This document shows positions 12,301-21,628 of a DNA stretch of 64,000 nucleotides, piece by piece. Source of the DNA: Atrina japonica (Eukaryota > Mollusca > Bivalvia > Pterioida > Pinnidae); the NCBI GenBank assembly GCA_030159075.1, contig BROG01000802.1, positions 202,001 through 266,000 on the forward strand, in the 5' to 3' direction. Below the pieces are notes generated by a model. That model searched no databases. It saw only the letters and a list, made by a program, of their open reading frames with translations, and was not told the origin of the DNA. Position 1 is the stretch's first letter, and each line of letters starts with the position of its first letter. The translations under genes and the position numbers were made by a program.

Positions 12301-12316
12301 TGGTGGCTGCGAAAGC
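12301..12316 (+). promoter_or_regulatory. Candidate primer-binding site
   Basis: TGGTGGCTGCGAAAGC starts immediately after the left LTR and would pair with a tRNA 3' end finishing ...CCACCA. I cannot name the tRNA from memory; a search against the host tRNA set would settle it. Confidence 0.4.
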
Positions 12317-12390
12317 TGTAGCCTGAAATCCAGGAGACAGCTGACAACTGGTTCAGGTTGAACCCACAAAGTTTCGGGACGAAGCTTGTC

Positions 12391-12407
12391 GGCGGAGGGG
12401 GGAATAG
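12391..12407 (+). promoter_or_regulatory. Candidate polypurine tract
   Basis: GGCGGAGGGGGGAATAG abuts the right LTR. In Ty3/gypsy elements such a tract primes plus-strand synthesis at exactly this position. Confidence 0.5.
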
Positions 12408-12584
12408 TGTAACAGTCATGGATATTTAGACAAATTAATTGTCTAGTCCATCAGCTAGCTTTTGTGGCTGGACGGTTAGCGTTTATATCCATGTACTGAA
12501 GTTAAGCAACGGAGAGCGCTATCAGCATCTGAATAGGTGACAACCTGATGTGATGCGCTCAATCGACCCCCGACACGTTATACA
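12408..12584 (+). repeat. Right LTR of the TRIM-like element
   Basis: 177 bases from TGTAACAG to ATACA. The 5S-like core lies at 12496-12554: GAAGTTAAGCAACG (5S box A region), GAATAGGTGAC (intermediate element) and an AACCTGATGTGAT stretch where box C would be. Compared by hand with a remembered metazoan 5S sequence, roughly three quarters of about 50 positions agree without gaps. Confidence 0.6.
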
Positions 12585-12681
12585 TAAATGTACAACCAAT
12601 TTATCCATGTGGTCCTACCCCCAACCCACCCCGAAAAACATATTTCTCCCCATCACACCCGATGGACAGTACGGTATCATT

Positions 12682-12723
12682 ACAGGAGCCAGAAACTATG
12701 TCAATAAAATAGCTCATGTAGGC

Positions 12724-12822
<99 letters not shown>

Positions 12823-12864
12823 CATCCTAGATTTTATTTTATTGACATAGTTTCGGCCTCCTGT
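12682..12864. repeat. Inverted repeat around an (AT)n core
   Basis: The left arm (12682-12727) has ACAGGAGCCAGAAACTATGT followed by CAATAAAATA. The right arm (12819-12864) is the inverse with a few changes. About 90 bases of AT repeat fill the centre. The whole can fold as one long hairpin. Open frames on either strand are artefacts. Confidence 0.7.
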
Positions 12865-14764
12865 GGGTACATCCCTGTCGGAATCAGTGATTATGTTTCT
12901 TTTGATTTTTTTTACACAAGTTGTCATGAAGTCATGTTTAAATATTACCAAAAAAACCCATCTAGACCTAGATCTAAATCCACAAATTTAAACCCGACAT
13001 CGTCATCGGTAACGAGACAAATTCATCGCACCACTTTAGATCTAGATCCGCCCAATCTAAAATTCATATCTAAATTATATACTTACGGTGAGTTATGTCA
13101 AACGACCCAGCTCCTAATACATCCGTCAGATAATTAGTCGTACTTCCCAATGTAGTTCAAGGAACCCTCGCTCTGGGACCATGTTTATCTTGTCCTAGGC
13201 CTGCAGTTACTTTGTCTTGATTACCGTTATTATTTATACATAGATTAATTATGCATAAGTACAGTCAATAGTAGAAATTTGGTCGATATAATTCGAAGAT
13301 CTTTGATTCATCTGTCATCTTTTCACAGTGAACACTGGGCTGTACAACTGCCTTTTCGTATCATACCTAGGCGTTAAGTACAAATTGTCCATTTATCGAA
13401 CGAAAAAGTCTGAAAGTGTCTTAGTTCCGACTGACGCAATACATGTATTTTAGAGTTCCGAATAGCCCTAACTTAAAATAAATAAAAATCTATTAAACAC
13501 TTTGCGGAAAGAATAAATGCATGGCATGTATTGAACACGCGAATTAGGATTTAATCTCCTTCAACCTTGACAAGAACTAACACGTTGATTGTCTCTCACT
13601 CAATCAGGTAATCGGAGAGGAATTTATAATAAATTAATGATACACTAAGCATACTATGAACTGCATGGTTCGCTCAACCACCGGCTATGCAGTTTATAGA
13701 CATATTCTGCATTCAATTATTAAAACTAAACTATAACATTCTCTTAGCTATATTTGTATTTTGCGTCAAAATGTTCTCGATAATTTGTTAATACACAATG
13801 GTATATTATTATTTATGAGTTTGTGAACTTACAAGCGGTCAGCTTGTTTAATTAGTATTAGGCTACGTTGGACGTCAAATCGGGTACATTACTGTCAGCT
13901 TGAGTTAGTTTTATTGTATTGTTTACATACGTGTGACCCTCTGTGACCTACTAAGACGTCATATAATACGAAAGGCATAGCCCCTTACGCAAATTAATAC
14001 GCAAAATTTTGCGAAGCAGTTATAGCCTGTGTGTAAATTTATGCCTGGTAAAGCATATGTCGAATTTTGCCCTGTTTTTAAGTGATTATTATTACTTTTT
14101 AATTTTTATTTATTTATTTATTTATTTATTTATTTTTTATTTTTTTTATTTTTTTTGTAAGTAACTTTAAATGGGACAGAATTTCGGTCTAGTTCAGGAC
14201 ATTGCTACTTTCAAGTTTCAGATTTCTTTTCTTTCCCATCTCTAGCTTCTGTTGCTTCGCCCGTCCCCTCCCCGATGCCCCCACTAGTCAGCTCTGCCCC
14301 AAAATTGCTAAGGGTCTTAGGCCCCGACATAAAAGGCGACCCTCAGGCTCAGACCGCATGCCGATTTTTAGTATGGCATGTAGATTTACATGTACAAATT
14401 TTGGGCCAGCTAAGCAACAGGAAACTGAAATTTTGGAAACAGGGCACAGGAATGATGAAGATGTGTGGCTACAAATACAAATTTCCAGCGACAGACGGCC
14501 TAAATATTATTAGGTTTACTAAATATAAACAAAACGAATATAAATAAAAAAAGAATGAGAAAGACCGAGTAATATTTGAATGACTTTCATCTGATGCAAC
14601 TGAATCTGTTAAAAAAAAACTAGAACGAGGAATGAGTTGTTTGCTCATTATAATTATTGTATGTATCATTGATATATGTGACGTCACATGATAAGTATCA
14701 TTTCAAAGTCAAGAGTATCAGGGACTGATCCATGATTTAAAGTTTAGAGGAGGCGCCAAAATTA
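12865..14764. other. No gene recognised
   Basis: About 1.9 kb of AT-rich sequence. A TTTA/T-rich low-complexity tract covers 14100-14157. The two overlapping plus-strand open frames at 14.2-14.55 kb have no domain or splice support. Nothing else supportable. Confidence 0.5.
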
Positions 14765-15112
14765 TTACTATACATCATTAATAAAGCACAGTCAGGGATT
14801 GGTCGATAGCCGTCACGTATCAGGGAGACTATACTTCTCCCTCGCGTGCGTTATATCTCGCGTGCGTTATATCTTCCTCGCGTGCGTTATGTCTCCGTCA
14901 CACGAAAACCCATGCAGCTAATTCGACAGTCTTCATTGATTCTGTATTTCGGTATAATAAACAATTTATTGCCCTGGTTGTAGGGAGGCATCAGGATTTA
15001 CTTACCCGCGGTAAGTCATATTCCCCTCGGGCTTCGCCCTCATGAAATATGACATGCCTTGGGTAAACAAATCCTCATGTCCTCCTACAACCCGGGCAAT
15101 AAATGTACATAG
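14765..15112. mobile_element. Family D repeat with a terminal hairpin
   Basis: The first part (AAAGCACAGTCAGGGATTGG onward, to about 14960) recurs at 19.49-19.67 kb. It contains three near-identical 'ctcgcgtgcgttat' units. The second part (14965-15104) is a long imperfect palindrome: ATTTATTGCCCTGGTTGTAG on the left and its inverse on the right, with the centre around CCTCGGGCTTCGCCCTC. Confidence 0.6.
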
Positions 15113-15232
15113 TAATTTGTTATTATTTTTTCAAGATTGTAATATAAAAATCAAAGGGTTCATACTCACAGCGCTATCACAAAGACATTATGTTCTAGTT
15201 TATTTAGTCATTTCGTAATATCGAAATATCGT

Positions 15233-15273
15233 ATCGTAATATCGCGTTGAATTAAACGAAGCGATATTACGAT
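15233..15273. repeat. Perfect 13-bp hairpin stem
   Basis: ATCGTAATATCGC and GCGATATTACGAT are separated by 15 bases. The stem is preceded by further TAATATCG copies. Function unknown. Confidence 0.7.
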
Positions 15274-15879
15274 GTCCCGAATCAGCCATCATAAACGAGG
15301 TGTATCCTTATCGGGAATGAAAATCCCTAAATTAAGTACATTTACATCAACAGCGTTGAGTAACATTGCAAATGATAATAAATTAGCAAAATAAAGAAAT
15401 AACCATCCATTTCTTCAAGTACCTATAGCTATTTATGAAGACTGCGAAGTCCAATGCCATTGACAAACCAAACTCTTTTAAAGTACAAGGACCAACAACT
15501 CAGTGAAATAAGTTGCTGGTAAATATGACCAATTATTTGCAATGATCAAAATCATCCGTTATAGGTCCAGTATAGTCTTATTCTCTCTATACCTGATTCA
15601 GACAAGATTATCGCCCCTGGTTATTTTCGCCTTTTTACGATGGAAAACATATTCACTATTCTAGATTCGCCCGTAAATAATAAAAAAATGTATCCCCTTA
15701 GTATAATTTGATGGAAATAAAATTGCGGCATACATATCTTCAATCTTGGGGTGTAAAATGACTAGTAGCTTGTGTATAGCTTTAGGCCGAATTTTCTGCC
15801 CCGATTTTAAGCGATTTTTTGTGGTAAAATCGGCCTAGTATAGCTGATTCTGCAAAATATACATGGTTCTACGAACGTG
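15274..15879. other. No gene recognised
   Basis: Nothing supportable. Confidence 0.5.
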
Positions 15880-16078
15880 TTTAGTCAACACGGATTCGAG
15901 TCCCGCTGGAACCTAAGCTGATTTTGTGAGACAGTATAAAAATTTGCGGAAGGCCGGCGGTCTCTTCCCGGGTATATTGTAAACAGATTCTCTCCCCCAC
16001 CACTAAAAACTGACCGCATTCATACGATTGTGTAATTGTTGAATGTGACTTAAAACAACATCGGCAAATTCAAATCAC
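15880..16078 (+). mobile_element. Family 1 SINE, head truncated
   Basis: Starts within the B box (GGATTCGAGTCCCGCTGGAA) and continues with the conserved body: 'taagctgattttgtgag', 'ggaaggccggcggtctctt', 'gggtatattgtaaacag'. The A-box part is missing, a typical 5' truncation or decay. Confidence 0.7.
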
Positions 16079-17626
16079 GAACCTGTTTAAATACCGTAGT
16101 CTGTTCCGTGCTGAGAAGTTAAATGCAATTCAGATTTTGATCTTTTTTATATTTGATCTTTCATGGTGTACGCATTCAGAGATGACGTACTCTGTTCGTT
16201 CACTGAATATTTTATTTATTCTATGTATATACAAGGTAATATAGGCTAATCATAGTGTTGGTAATCAAAGGGCAGTGATTCATTGTTATTGTCAATTGCT
16301 CTAATTTTGGAATCTAAATGTTCTGAAAATAGAATCTAATCAAGATGTATACACGTGGTCACTAATTTTCAATAAGAAGGTCCATTTGGGTAGACAGACA
16401 TACTGAAAAATGAAATATCTATAAACATCTTCCTTTATACCCCAAAAGTTGCCGGAGGTATTGGAGTGTCTGGCGGAAAAAATTCTAATGCAAACCTTTT
16501 ACTGTTCCCGAGTTGTGGATATTTGAATTTCGGTACTGGTATAATCAATTTTCCCCCTTGAAATGTCCGTTATCGCATGTTCTGTGTAACAATTGTTGTC
16601 AGAATTTCAAGATAATATGTCTATCCGTTATTACTGAGGGATTATGTTGTTGCTTATACATATGTGCATAACATATTATGGAAGGAACTAGGCCAAGCAT
16701 GAAAACAGAAAAATGATATCACTTTATTCTGTGACATTGTATTGCAAACTGGTGCGTTGTTATTGAAATGTTGAATTTAAAAAAATGTCAAAAAACAAGG
16801 TCAGATAACTGGGGGTGTTAGATAACCATGTCTGTTTTTAAAATGGGCGTGAGGATCTACATTGCAATTAAATGCTTAGTAAAATATTACTGATCTCACA
16901 CCAAGTCCAATTACGATGCACTATAAAACATGCCAGATATAAAACGCCATTTTGCTTTTATCAATCTAGATACATGGGTAAGCAAATGAACAAACGACGC
17001 ACAAATCAAAGAAACACAAATATCAAACCCCAAAAAAAAATCAAATAAAGAGTTTCTGGTCTATGCTCTGGGCATTAAAAAAAAACATCTTATAATATAA
17101 TGACGCTGAAACGATTTGAGATGTTACATGAAGTTCATCCCGTTACACATACATCCCCATCTCTGTTAGCGTAACAAGTGCTGTTTGCACAGGAATAAAA
17201 AAGTGTTACATTGACCTTGTCAATAAATGTAACAGAATAACGTTGTTACTTGACATTTGTGTACCATCCACCTACTAGAACGGAATATAAGTAACGGACA
17301 TTTTGGTAACGAATATTTGACTATCCGTGACATCACACCATCCGAACATGTCTATGATCAAGTAATGGGTGTTCTTGATTCATGATTTTGTTGGAATGTA
17401 CCACAACAATGGACTGATGGTAAATGCAAATGCCTTGTGTCCTTAACTCTACTGAAGTGTAATATGATTGGTTGTAACTGATCAATTGAACAAGATAATT
17501 GTGAACTTGTGCATATAATCGAATTTGCATTTATAAAATCAGAAAACACTGAACTAGTAACAATGAACAAGAAAATTACTAGTTACTGACTAGCAAATGC
17601 TACACACACCTCAGTTCCTACGTCAT
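16079..17626. other. No gene recognised
   Basis: AT-rich; short GTAACA/TGTTAC motifs recur in 17.15-17.31 kb. No coding or RNA feature can be supported. Confidence 0.5.
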
Positions 17627-17944
17627 TCAATAATCAAAGAGCTCGCGCAGTCCCTGCGTGTCCTTGTCACTGAGTTTGTACATTCATCGAGACTTGCCAG
17701 TGGCCAGCGGTGTGTCGATGTTACACAGTACATCGCGTTTACTAATCCAAATAGTATCCGATGTACGTGGCCATTGGAACAGCTGTTTTCGTTGCTCCAT
17801 GAATGTGATTTCCACCTCCGATTCATCTTCATCCACATCCACAATCTTGCCAATGTATCTTTTGTTGTCGTAGACAGCAGCGACGAACTTTCCCATTTTG
17901 AGGTCAACAATGGGCTGTCCATTTTTCTTGTTTTCTAGGCCCAC
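17627..17944 (-). pseudogene. Decayed transposon-type coding fragment with in-frame stop
   Basis: The frame from 17944 reads through VGxFVAAVYDNKRYIGKIV-like sequence, VDEDESEVEITFMEQ, then QLFQWPRTSDTIWI and LCNIDTPLATGKSR before a TGA at about 17684. The same frame continues past that stop for 18 more codons (MYKLSDKDTQGLRELFDY) to a second stop at 17627. The small beta-rich pattern (KFVAAVYDxxxYIGKI ... F....LF.WP...D..W) resembles a C-terminal segment I associate with invertebrate transposon-encoded proteins. The family name is not certain. The TGA directly after the CGA Arg codon may be a CpG-type CGA to TGA change. Best read as a relic and not a working gene. Confidence 0.5.
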
Positions 17945-18046
17945 AGTAGGTACATCAGTTTGTGATGATACACCTTCTTGTGTTGACCTTGAGACGATGA
18001 CGTCTTCTTGTTACCTAACACATTTCTGCCGAGTTTGATATACATC
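17945..18046. other. No gene recognised
   Basis: Short gap without features. Confidence 0.4.
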
Positions 18047-18270
18047 AGTCACCGTTCTTTGAGTGTGTTGGAACCATAAGCTGCTTGTACACACAGATGT
18101 CGGTCCTAGCGCTCTCCACCACAGAGTGCCAATCTCTTACACAGAGTTGTCGGTCCTAGCGCTCTCTACCACAGAGTGCCAATCTCTTACATAAATTTGT
18201 CGGTCCTAGCGCTCTCTATCTCATTGTTTGGAGTGTAAGAACCGACAACTCTGTGTAAGAGAGCACAACA
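18047..18270. repeat. Mosaic of family C ends, with hairpin
   Basis: A 48-base block (CAGTCACCGTTCTTTGAGTG onward) also occurs at 19.58-19.63 kb. It is followed by three partial direct copies of the family C terminal motif (AATCTCTTACACAGAGTTGT then CGGTCCTAGCGCTCTC). The third is paired with an inverse copy at 18232-18268, giving a compact hairpin. Confidence 0.6.
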
Positions 18271-18943
18271 TGCGCAAGGACAGACAACTGTGTAAGCGAT
18301 TGTTATCTGTTGATTCACGGTACGTTACCAGTTGATTCCTAAAACGTTTCAGTAATATTTGATTAGTATGTCTAATACGTTTGTCAGACTCTGTCTCTGG
18401 ATTCATATAAAGCTACCAGATGATTCTGCAGTGACTCTTGTTGTCACTGTACTTCTCATTCTAATTAAAACCGACCTCTCGGCGCTCCTGTTTTGTCGCC
18501 GATATGTCGTGTAGGGAATCTAATGCAATCCGCTTTGGGATCACGTGCGGATGACCTGTCGTAGATATGTAATATTCGACTAATGAAAACGTGAGTTACA
18601 AAATGAAAAGCAAAAAGATTTAATTTATTTATAAAAAGGAAACCACCATTTCGCAAAATTCCACCGGAAGATCTTTTGTGATTCAAACCTAGCTATCAAA
18701 GGTTATGAAAAAAAAAACATTTTTATATGCACGTGGCGTTTACTGGACATGACATAGATTGAAAGCGTGTTGTGTTTTTAGGGTAGTGACACTCTGGACC
18801 CATTGCCAGTGAGTTATACGGACAGACTGAGGAAAATCGAAAACAGAAAACCTGATTGCTCTATCGAACCTCTCCGTTTCCGATTCATCTTGATCAATCT
18901 CATTAGTTTGCCTGAGATCACCTAGTAGTGTTATCGGCCGTCC
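18271..18943. other. No gene recognised
   Basis: No supported coding or RNA feature. Confidence 0.5.
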
Positions 18944-19252
18944 ATCGATGTACAACACCAAATATTACCTACTATCACACATCGTGGTACAACATCAAAA
19001 GTTATACCCACTATCACCAACGTTGTACAACACCAGAATTGAGCAACTATTACCCATCGTTGTACAACACCAGAAGTTACCTTCTATCATACATCTTTGT
19101 ACACCACCAGAAGTTACCTACTATCATACATCGTTGTATAACATCAGCTCTTACTATCACCCATCGTTGTACATCAGAAGACGTTACCTATTATCATCAT
19201 ATATCATTGTACAACACCAAAAATGATCCACTGTTACCCATCGTTGTACAGA
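18944..19252. repeat. Minisatellite of about 38 bp, roughly eight copies
   Basis: Degenerate head-to-tail copies of a unit like CATCGTTGTACAACACCAGA plus AGTTACCTACTATCATA. Copy length varies by a few bases. The open frames in two phases over it are artefacts. Confidence 0.9.
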
Positions 19253-19297
19253 CTTAGGCAACTCGATCACAGAAGACCCGGTTGCTCAATCGAACCT

Positions 19298-19680
19298 CTC
19301 TTATTCGAGTTCTTACATAATCCGTTTTGGATCGGAATTATCATACGCCGCTTCAATCTACACCTTATAAATATTCATTAGCTACGAGAGAGTTCGGTCG
19401 TATGAGACTACTTGGAGGAAAGAGCATAGCGATTCCGGGACGTGGTTTTACGACGATGTCTATTGTCGTACAACACCTATTATTACACCTCATTAATAAA
19501 ACACAGTCAGGGATTGGTTGAGAGCCGTCACGTGTCAGGAAGACTACACTCCCAAGTGCGAAAACCCTTGCAGCTTATTCGACAGTCACCGTTCTTTGAG
19601 TTTGTTGGAACCATAAGCTGCTTGTATTGCATAGTCTATTGATTCTGTATTTCGATATAAAAAATAAATGTGGTGCCTAG
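19298..19680. mobile_element. Nested fragments of three repeat families
   Basis: 19298-19345 matches the end of the TA-flanked MITE at 33.36-33.73 kb (CGAGTTCTTACATAATCCGT). 19341-19470 matches the inverted arm of the MITE at 29.38-29.79 kb (CCTTATAAATATTCATTAGC, then GATTCCGGGACGTGGTTTTA). 19485-19680 matches family D at 14.77 kb, here interrupted by the 48-base block shared with 18.05 kb. Confidence 0.6.
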
Positions 19681-19882
19681 TATTTGTGTCCATAATCCTG
19701 AAACACTCGGGACGACCAATCGGCGTCCATCTACCCACAACCCCTGATGTGACCAATTGCTATTCAATCCAATTTTGTCAGTAAGAATAAAACAAGATGC
19801 AAATTTCATTATTTGTCTATAAATCTAAAAAAGATTTTTTTTTTATTTTCCCAATAACTAAAATAAATAATACTAAATTGAT

Positions 19883-19887
<5 letters not shown>

Positions 19888-19955
<68 letters not shown>
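19888..19955. repeat. (AG)n microsatellite in the 3' UTR of glycosyltransferase 2
   Basis: About 68 bases of AG, ending 17 bases below the stop codon of the minus-strand glycosyltransferase. The mRNA would therefore carry a (CU)n tract directly after the stop. An AATAAA on the minus strand follows at 19842-19847. Confidence 0.9.
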
Positions 19956-19958
<3 letters not shown>

Positions 19959-19972
19959 CAAGCTACAGGAAT

Positions 19973-21628
19973 TTATACCTGTTGCTTATCGTAGTCATAT
20001 TCTTGGCGCAAGATATATTTTCCTATACTTGCAAACTGATCGTATGTCGATTCTAATACAGTCCTATTGATGAACGACATAGGATTTGGACCGGAAATAC
20101 GAATGGCATACGTATCCTTCCGCCAATCGAATGGTATTTCATTGTTGATATTTTGACGAGAAACCGCAAATTTAGGAAAGCATCCAAGCATTATGCACTT
20201 AACATCCAGATGTCGCTCTATATAAATATGATTAGTGTATTTTTCATATAGTTTATATGGAATATCGTATATATTATAATATCGATCTGTGTTTGAATAA
20301 AACTGGATAGAACTCTTCCACGTCTGTATAAAATGTGAATTTGGTTTTGCTAAAATGATGTCCATGTTAAGAACACCAGGGTATCCAGTTCTTATAACAT
20401 GATCAAAATTTAATATGGTATCATATCCAAGTGTAAGAATATCATCAATCGGTTTGAGCCAAATTACACCCCAGTCCATATATATCCCGCCATACTTTAA
20501 TAGAGCATCAGCTTTAAGTGTATCAAGTGATTTCTGGGATACGACACTCTCGTTTCCACATGAACTGAATTTATGAACTATACGTGGATCACGCGAGAAG
20601 TTAGCGAAGTATTCGCCCTCGGGAAGATTAGTACCATGAATAAAAACTTTGACAGGTTTTAGAATCGTCAGCAGACTTCTTAGGGACAAGAATGTCTTGA
20701 AATTAAGTATCTTTTTGTAACACAATACTAAATGAACAAACTTAGGAATCGTTCCCGGCAAAATCGACATGGCGACGACTGGCTCCGGTGAACCATACAG
20801 CATCTCTCTTGAAAGTCTTGCAACATGTGCATTTGAGAGAAGAATGTCACTATGTGAAACATTTGGCAAAACAGCACACAGACTATCTTCATTTGTTCCC
20901 AGTAGTCTATTCGGCTGGACAATGTCACAAATGATCGTATCAGTAAAAGAGTCTATTTCTAATTCTCTTGAGTATAAAAGTCTACGAGCTTCAACCAGTC
21001 GCACCTCTCTGGGCTTTGCAAATATAAAAGCAATATCTGAAATGTGTTTACTGATCCCAAATGTAAAATTGCTGTTTCTGAAATGTTGAAGAGGTTTTAA
21101 AAGCATGAGTCCCTCCGATATGTAGATTCCTCCTCTGCTATGGAGCACAGCTATGATGAATGATACTCCACATTTGCTGTGCACACTATCTATTTTTCGT
21201 GTAACAAACCCTGGAATTTTATCTTGGAGGTCTTCCAACCACAGATTATATCTGTCAAGTAAGAAAAGTATGTCATGAGCATGGTGGAACTCAACACTTG
21301 CTGGTCTTAAAAATCGCAAAACACTTAATATACTTATATAATGTTGAAATTCCAGAGGTTTTCTCTGGCACCACAAGAAATGTACGACATTTGGTATCTG
21401 ACCACCAGGGAAAGTTTCAAAACTTTTGGCACCTGTTCTCTGTTCATTTGGATGGGTGTATATATCGAAATTGGAATCGGTCCATTCGAACACGTCCTTC
21501 GGTTCTTTTCCTGGTATAGGGTTTGTAAACAATATCGTTAAAATGATATAGATATTCTTTGTAAACGTCACGCCAAGAACAAAAGTTATGACAAATATTG
21601 CCATCTTTTTGTTGAAGAATCTCATCAT
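19973..21628 (-). CDS. Paralogous GT32-like glycosyltransferase, DXD changed to DWG
   Basis: 551 aa, one exon, with the same plan as the enzyme at 6.0-7.7 kb. There is a membrane anchor near residues 9-34, then an N-half (from about 77, QIPNVVHFLWCQRK) and a C-half (from about 293, TIPKFVHLVLCYKK). The C-half has DALLKYGGIYMDWGVIWLKP (374-393): the second Asp of the DXD is Gly387. The upstream 'HRSDIIRAD' of the paralogue is KSLDTLKAD here. Both changes suggest loss or alteration of metal and sugar-nucleotide binding, although the long open frame has been kept. Two adjacent ATGs (MMRF) could serve as the start. The last codons, CAG|GTATAA, resemble a splice donor, so a further exon is possible. 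The substrate is unknown. Confidence 0.85.
   Translation of the reverse strand: MMRFFNKKMAIFVITFVLGVTFTKNIYIILTILFTNPIPGKEPKDVFEWTDSNFDIYTHPNEQRTGAKSFETFPGGQIPNVVHFLWCQRKPLEFQHYISILSVLRFLRPASVEFHHAHDILFLLDRYNLWLEDLQDKIPGFVTRKIDSVHSKCGVSFIIAVLHSRGGIYISEGLMLLKPLQHFRNSNFTFGISKHISDIAFIFAKPREVRLVEARRLLYSRELEIDSFTDTIICDIVQPNRLLGTNEDSLCAVLPNVSHSDILLSNAHVARLSREMLYGSPEPVVAMSILPGTIPKFVHLVLCYKKILNFKTFLSLRSLLTILKPVKVFIHGTNLPEGEYFANFSRDPRIVHKFSSCGNESVVSQKSLDTLKADALLKYGGIYMDWGVIWLKPIDDILTLGYDTILNFDHVIRTGYPGVLNMDIILAKPNSHFIQTWKSSIQFYSNTDRYYNIYDIPYKLYEKYTNHIYIERHLDVKCIMLGCFPKFAVSRQNINNEIPFDWRKDTYAIRISGPNPMSFINRTVLESTYDQFASIGKYILRQEYDYDKQQV

Larger units (their letters stand above)
12127..12584 (+). mobile_element. 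TRIM-like mini LTR element with a 5S-like core in its LTRs
   Basis: Two direct repeats of about 175 bases (12127-12300 and 12408-12584) flank an internal region of only 107 bases. The internal region starts TGGTGGCTGCGAAAGC, placed where a primer-binding site should be. It ends in a purine tract (GGCGGAGGGGGGAATAG) right before the second repeat, as expected of a polypurine tract. The second repeat starts TGTAACAG and ends TTATACA, the TG...CA of an LTR. No coding sequence fits inside, so this has the plan of a terminal-repeat retrotransposon in miniature. Each repeat holds CTGAAGTTAAGCAACG- and TGAATAGGTGACAACCTG-like blocks that resemble the middle and 3' part of 5S rRNA. I saw no clear target-site duplication and the first repeat is slightly decayed. 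Confidence 0.6.

Noticed and set aside
12127..12584. A genuine 5S rRNA gene pair
   Set aside because: Only part of 5S is recognisable, it is clearly diverged, and it lies within long LTR-like repeats with primer-binding and polypurine sites between them.
17597..17938. Plus-strand open frames over the transposon relic
   Set aside because: No recognisable domain; the minus strand carries the protein-like pattern.
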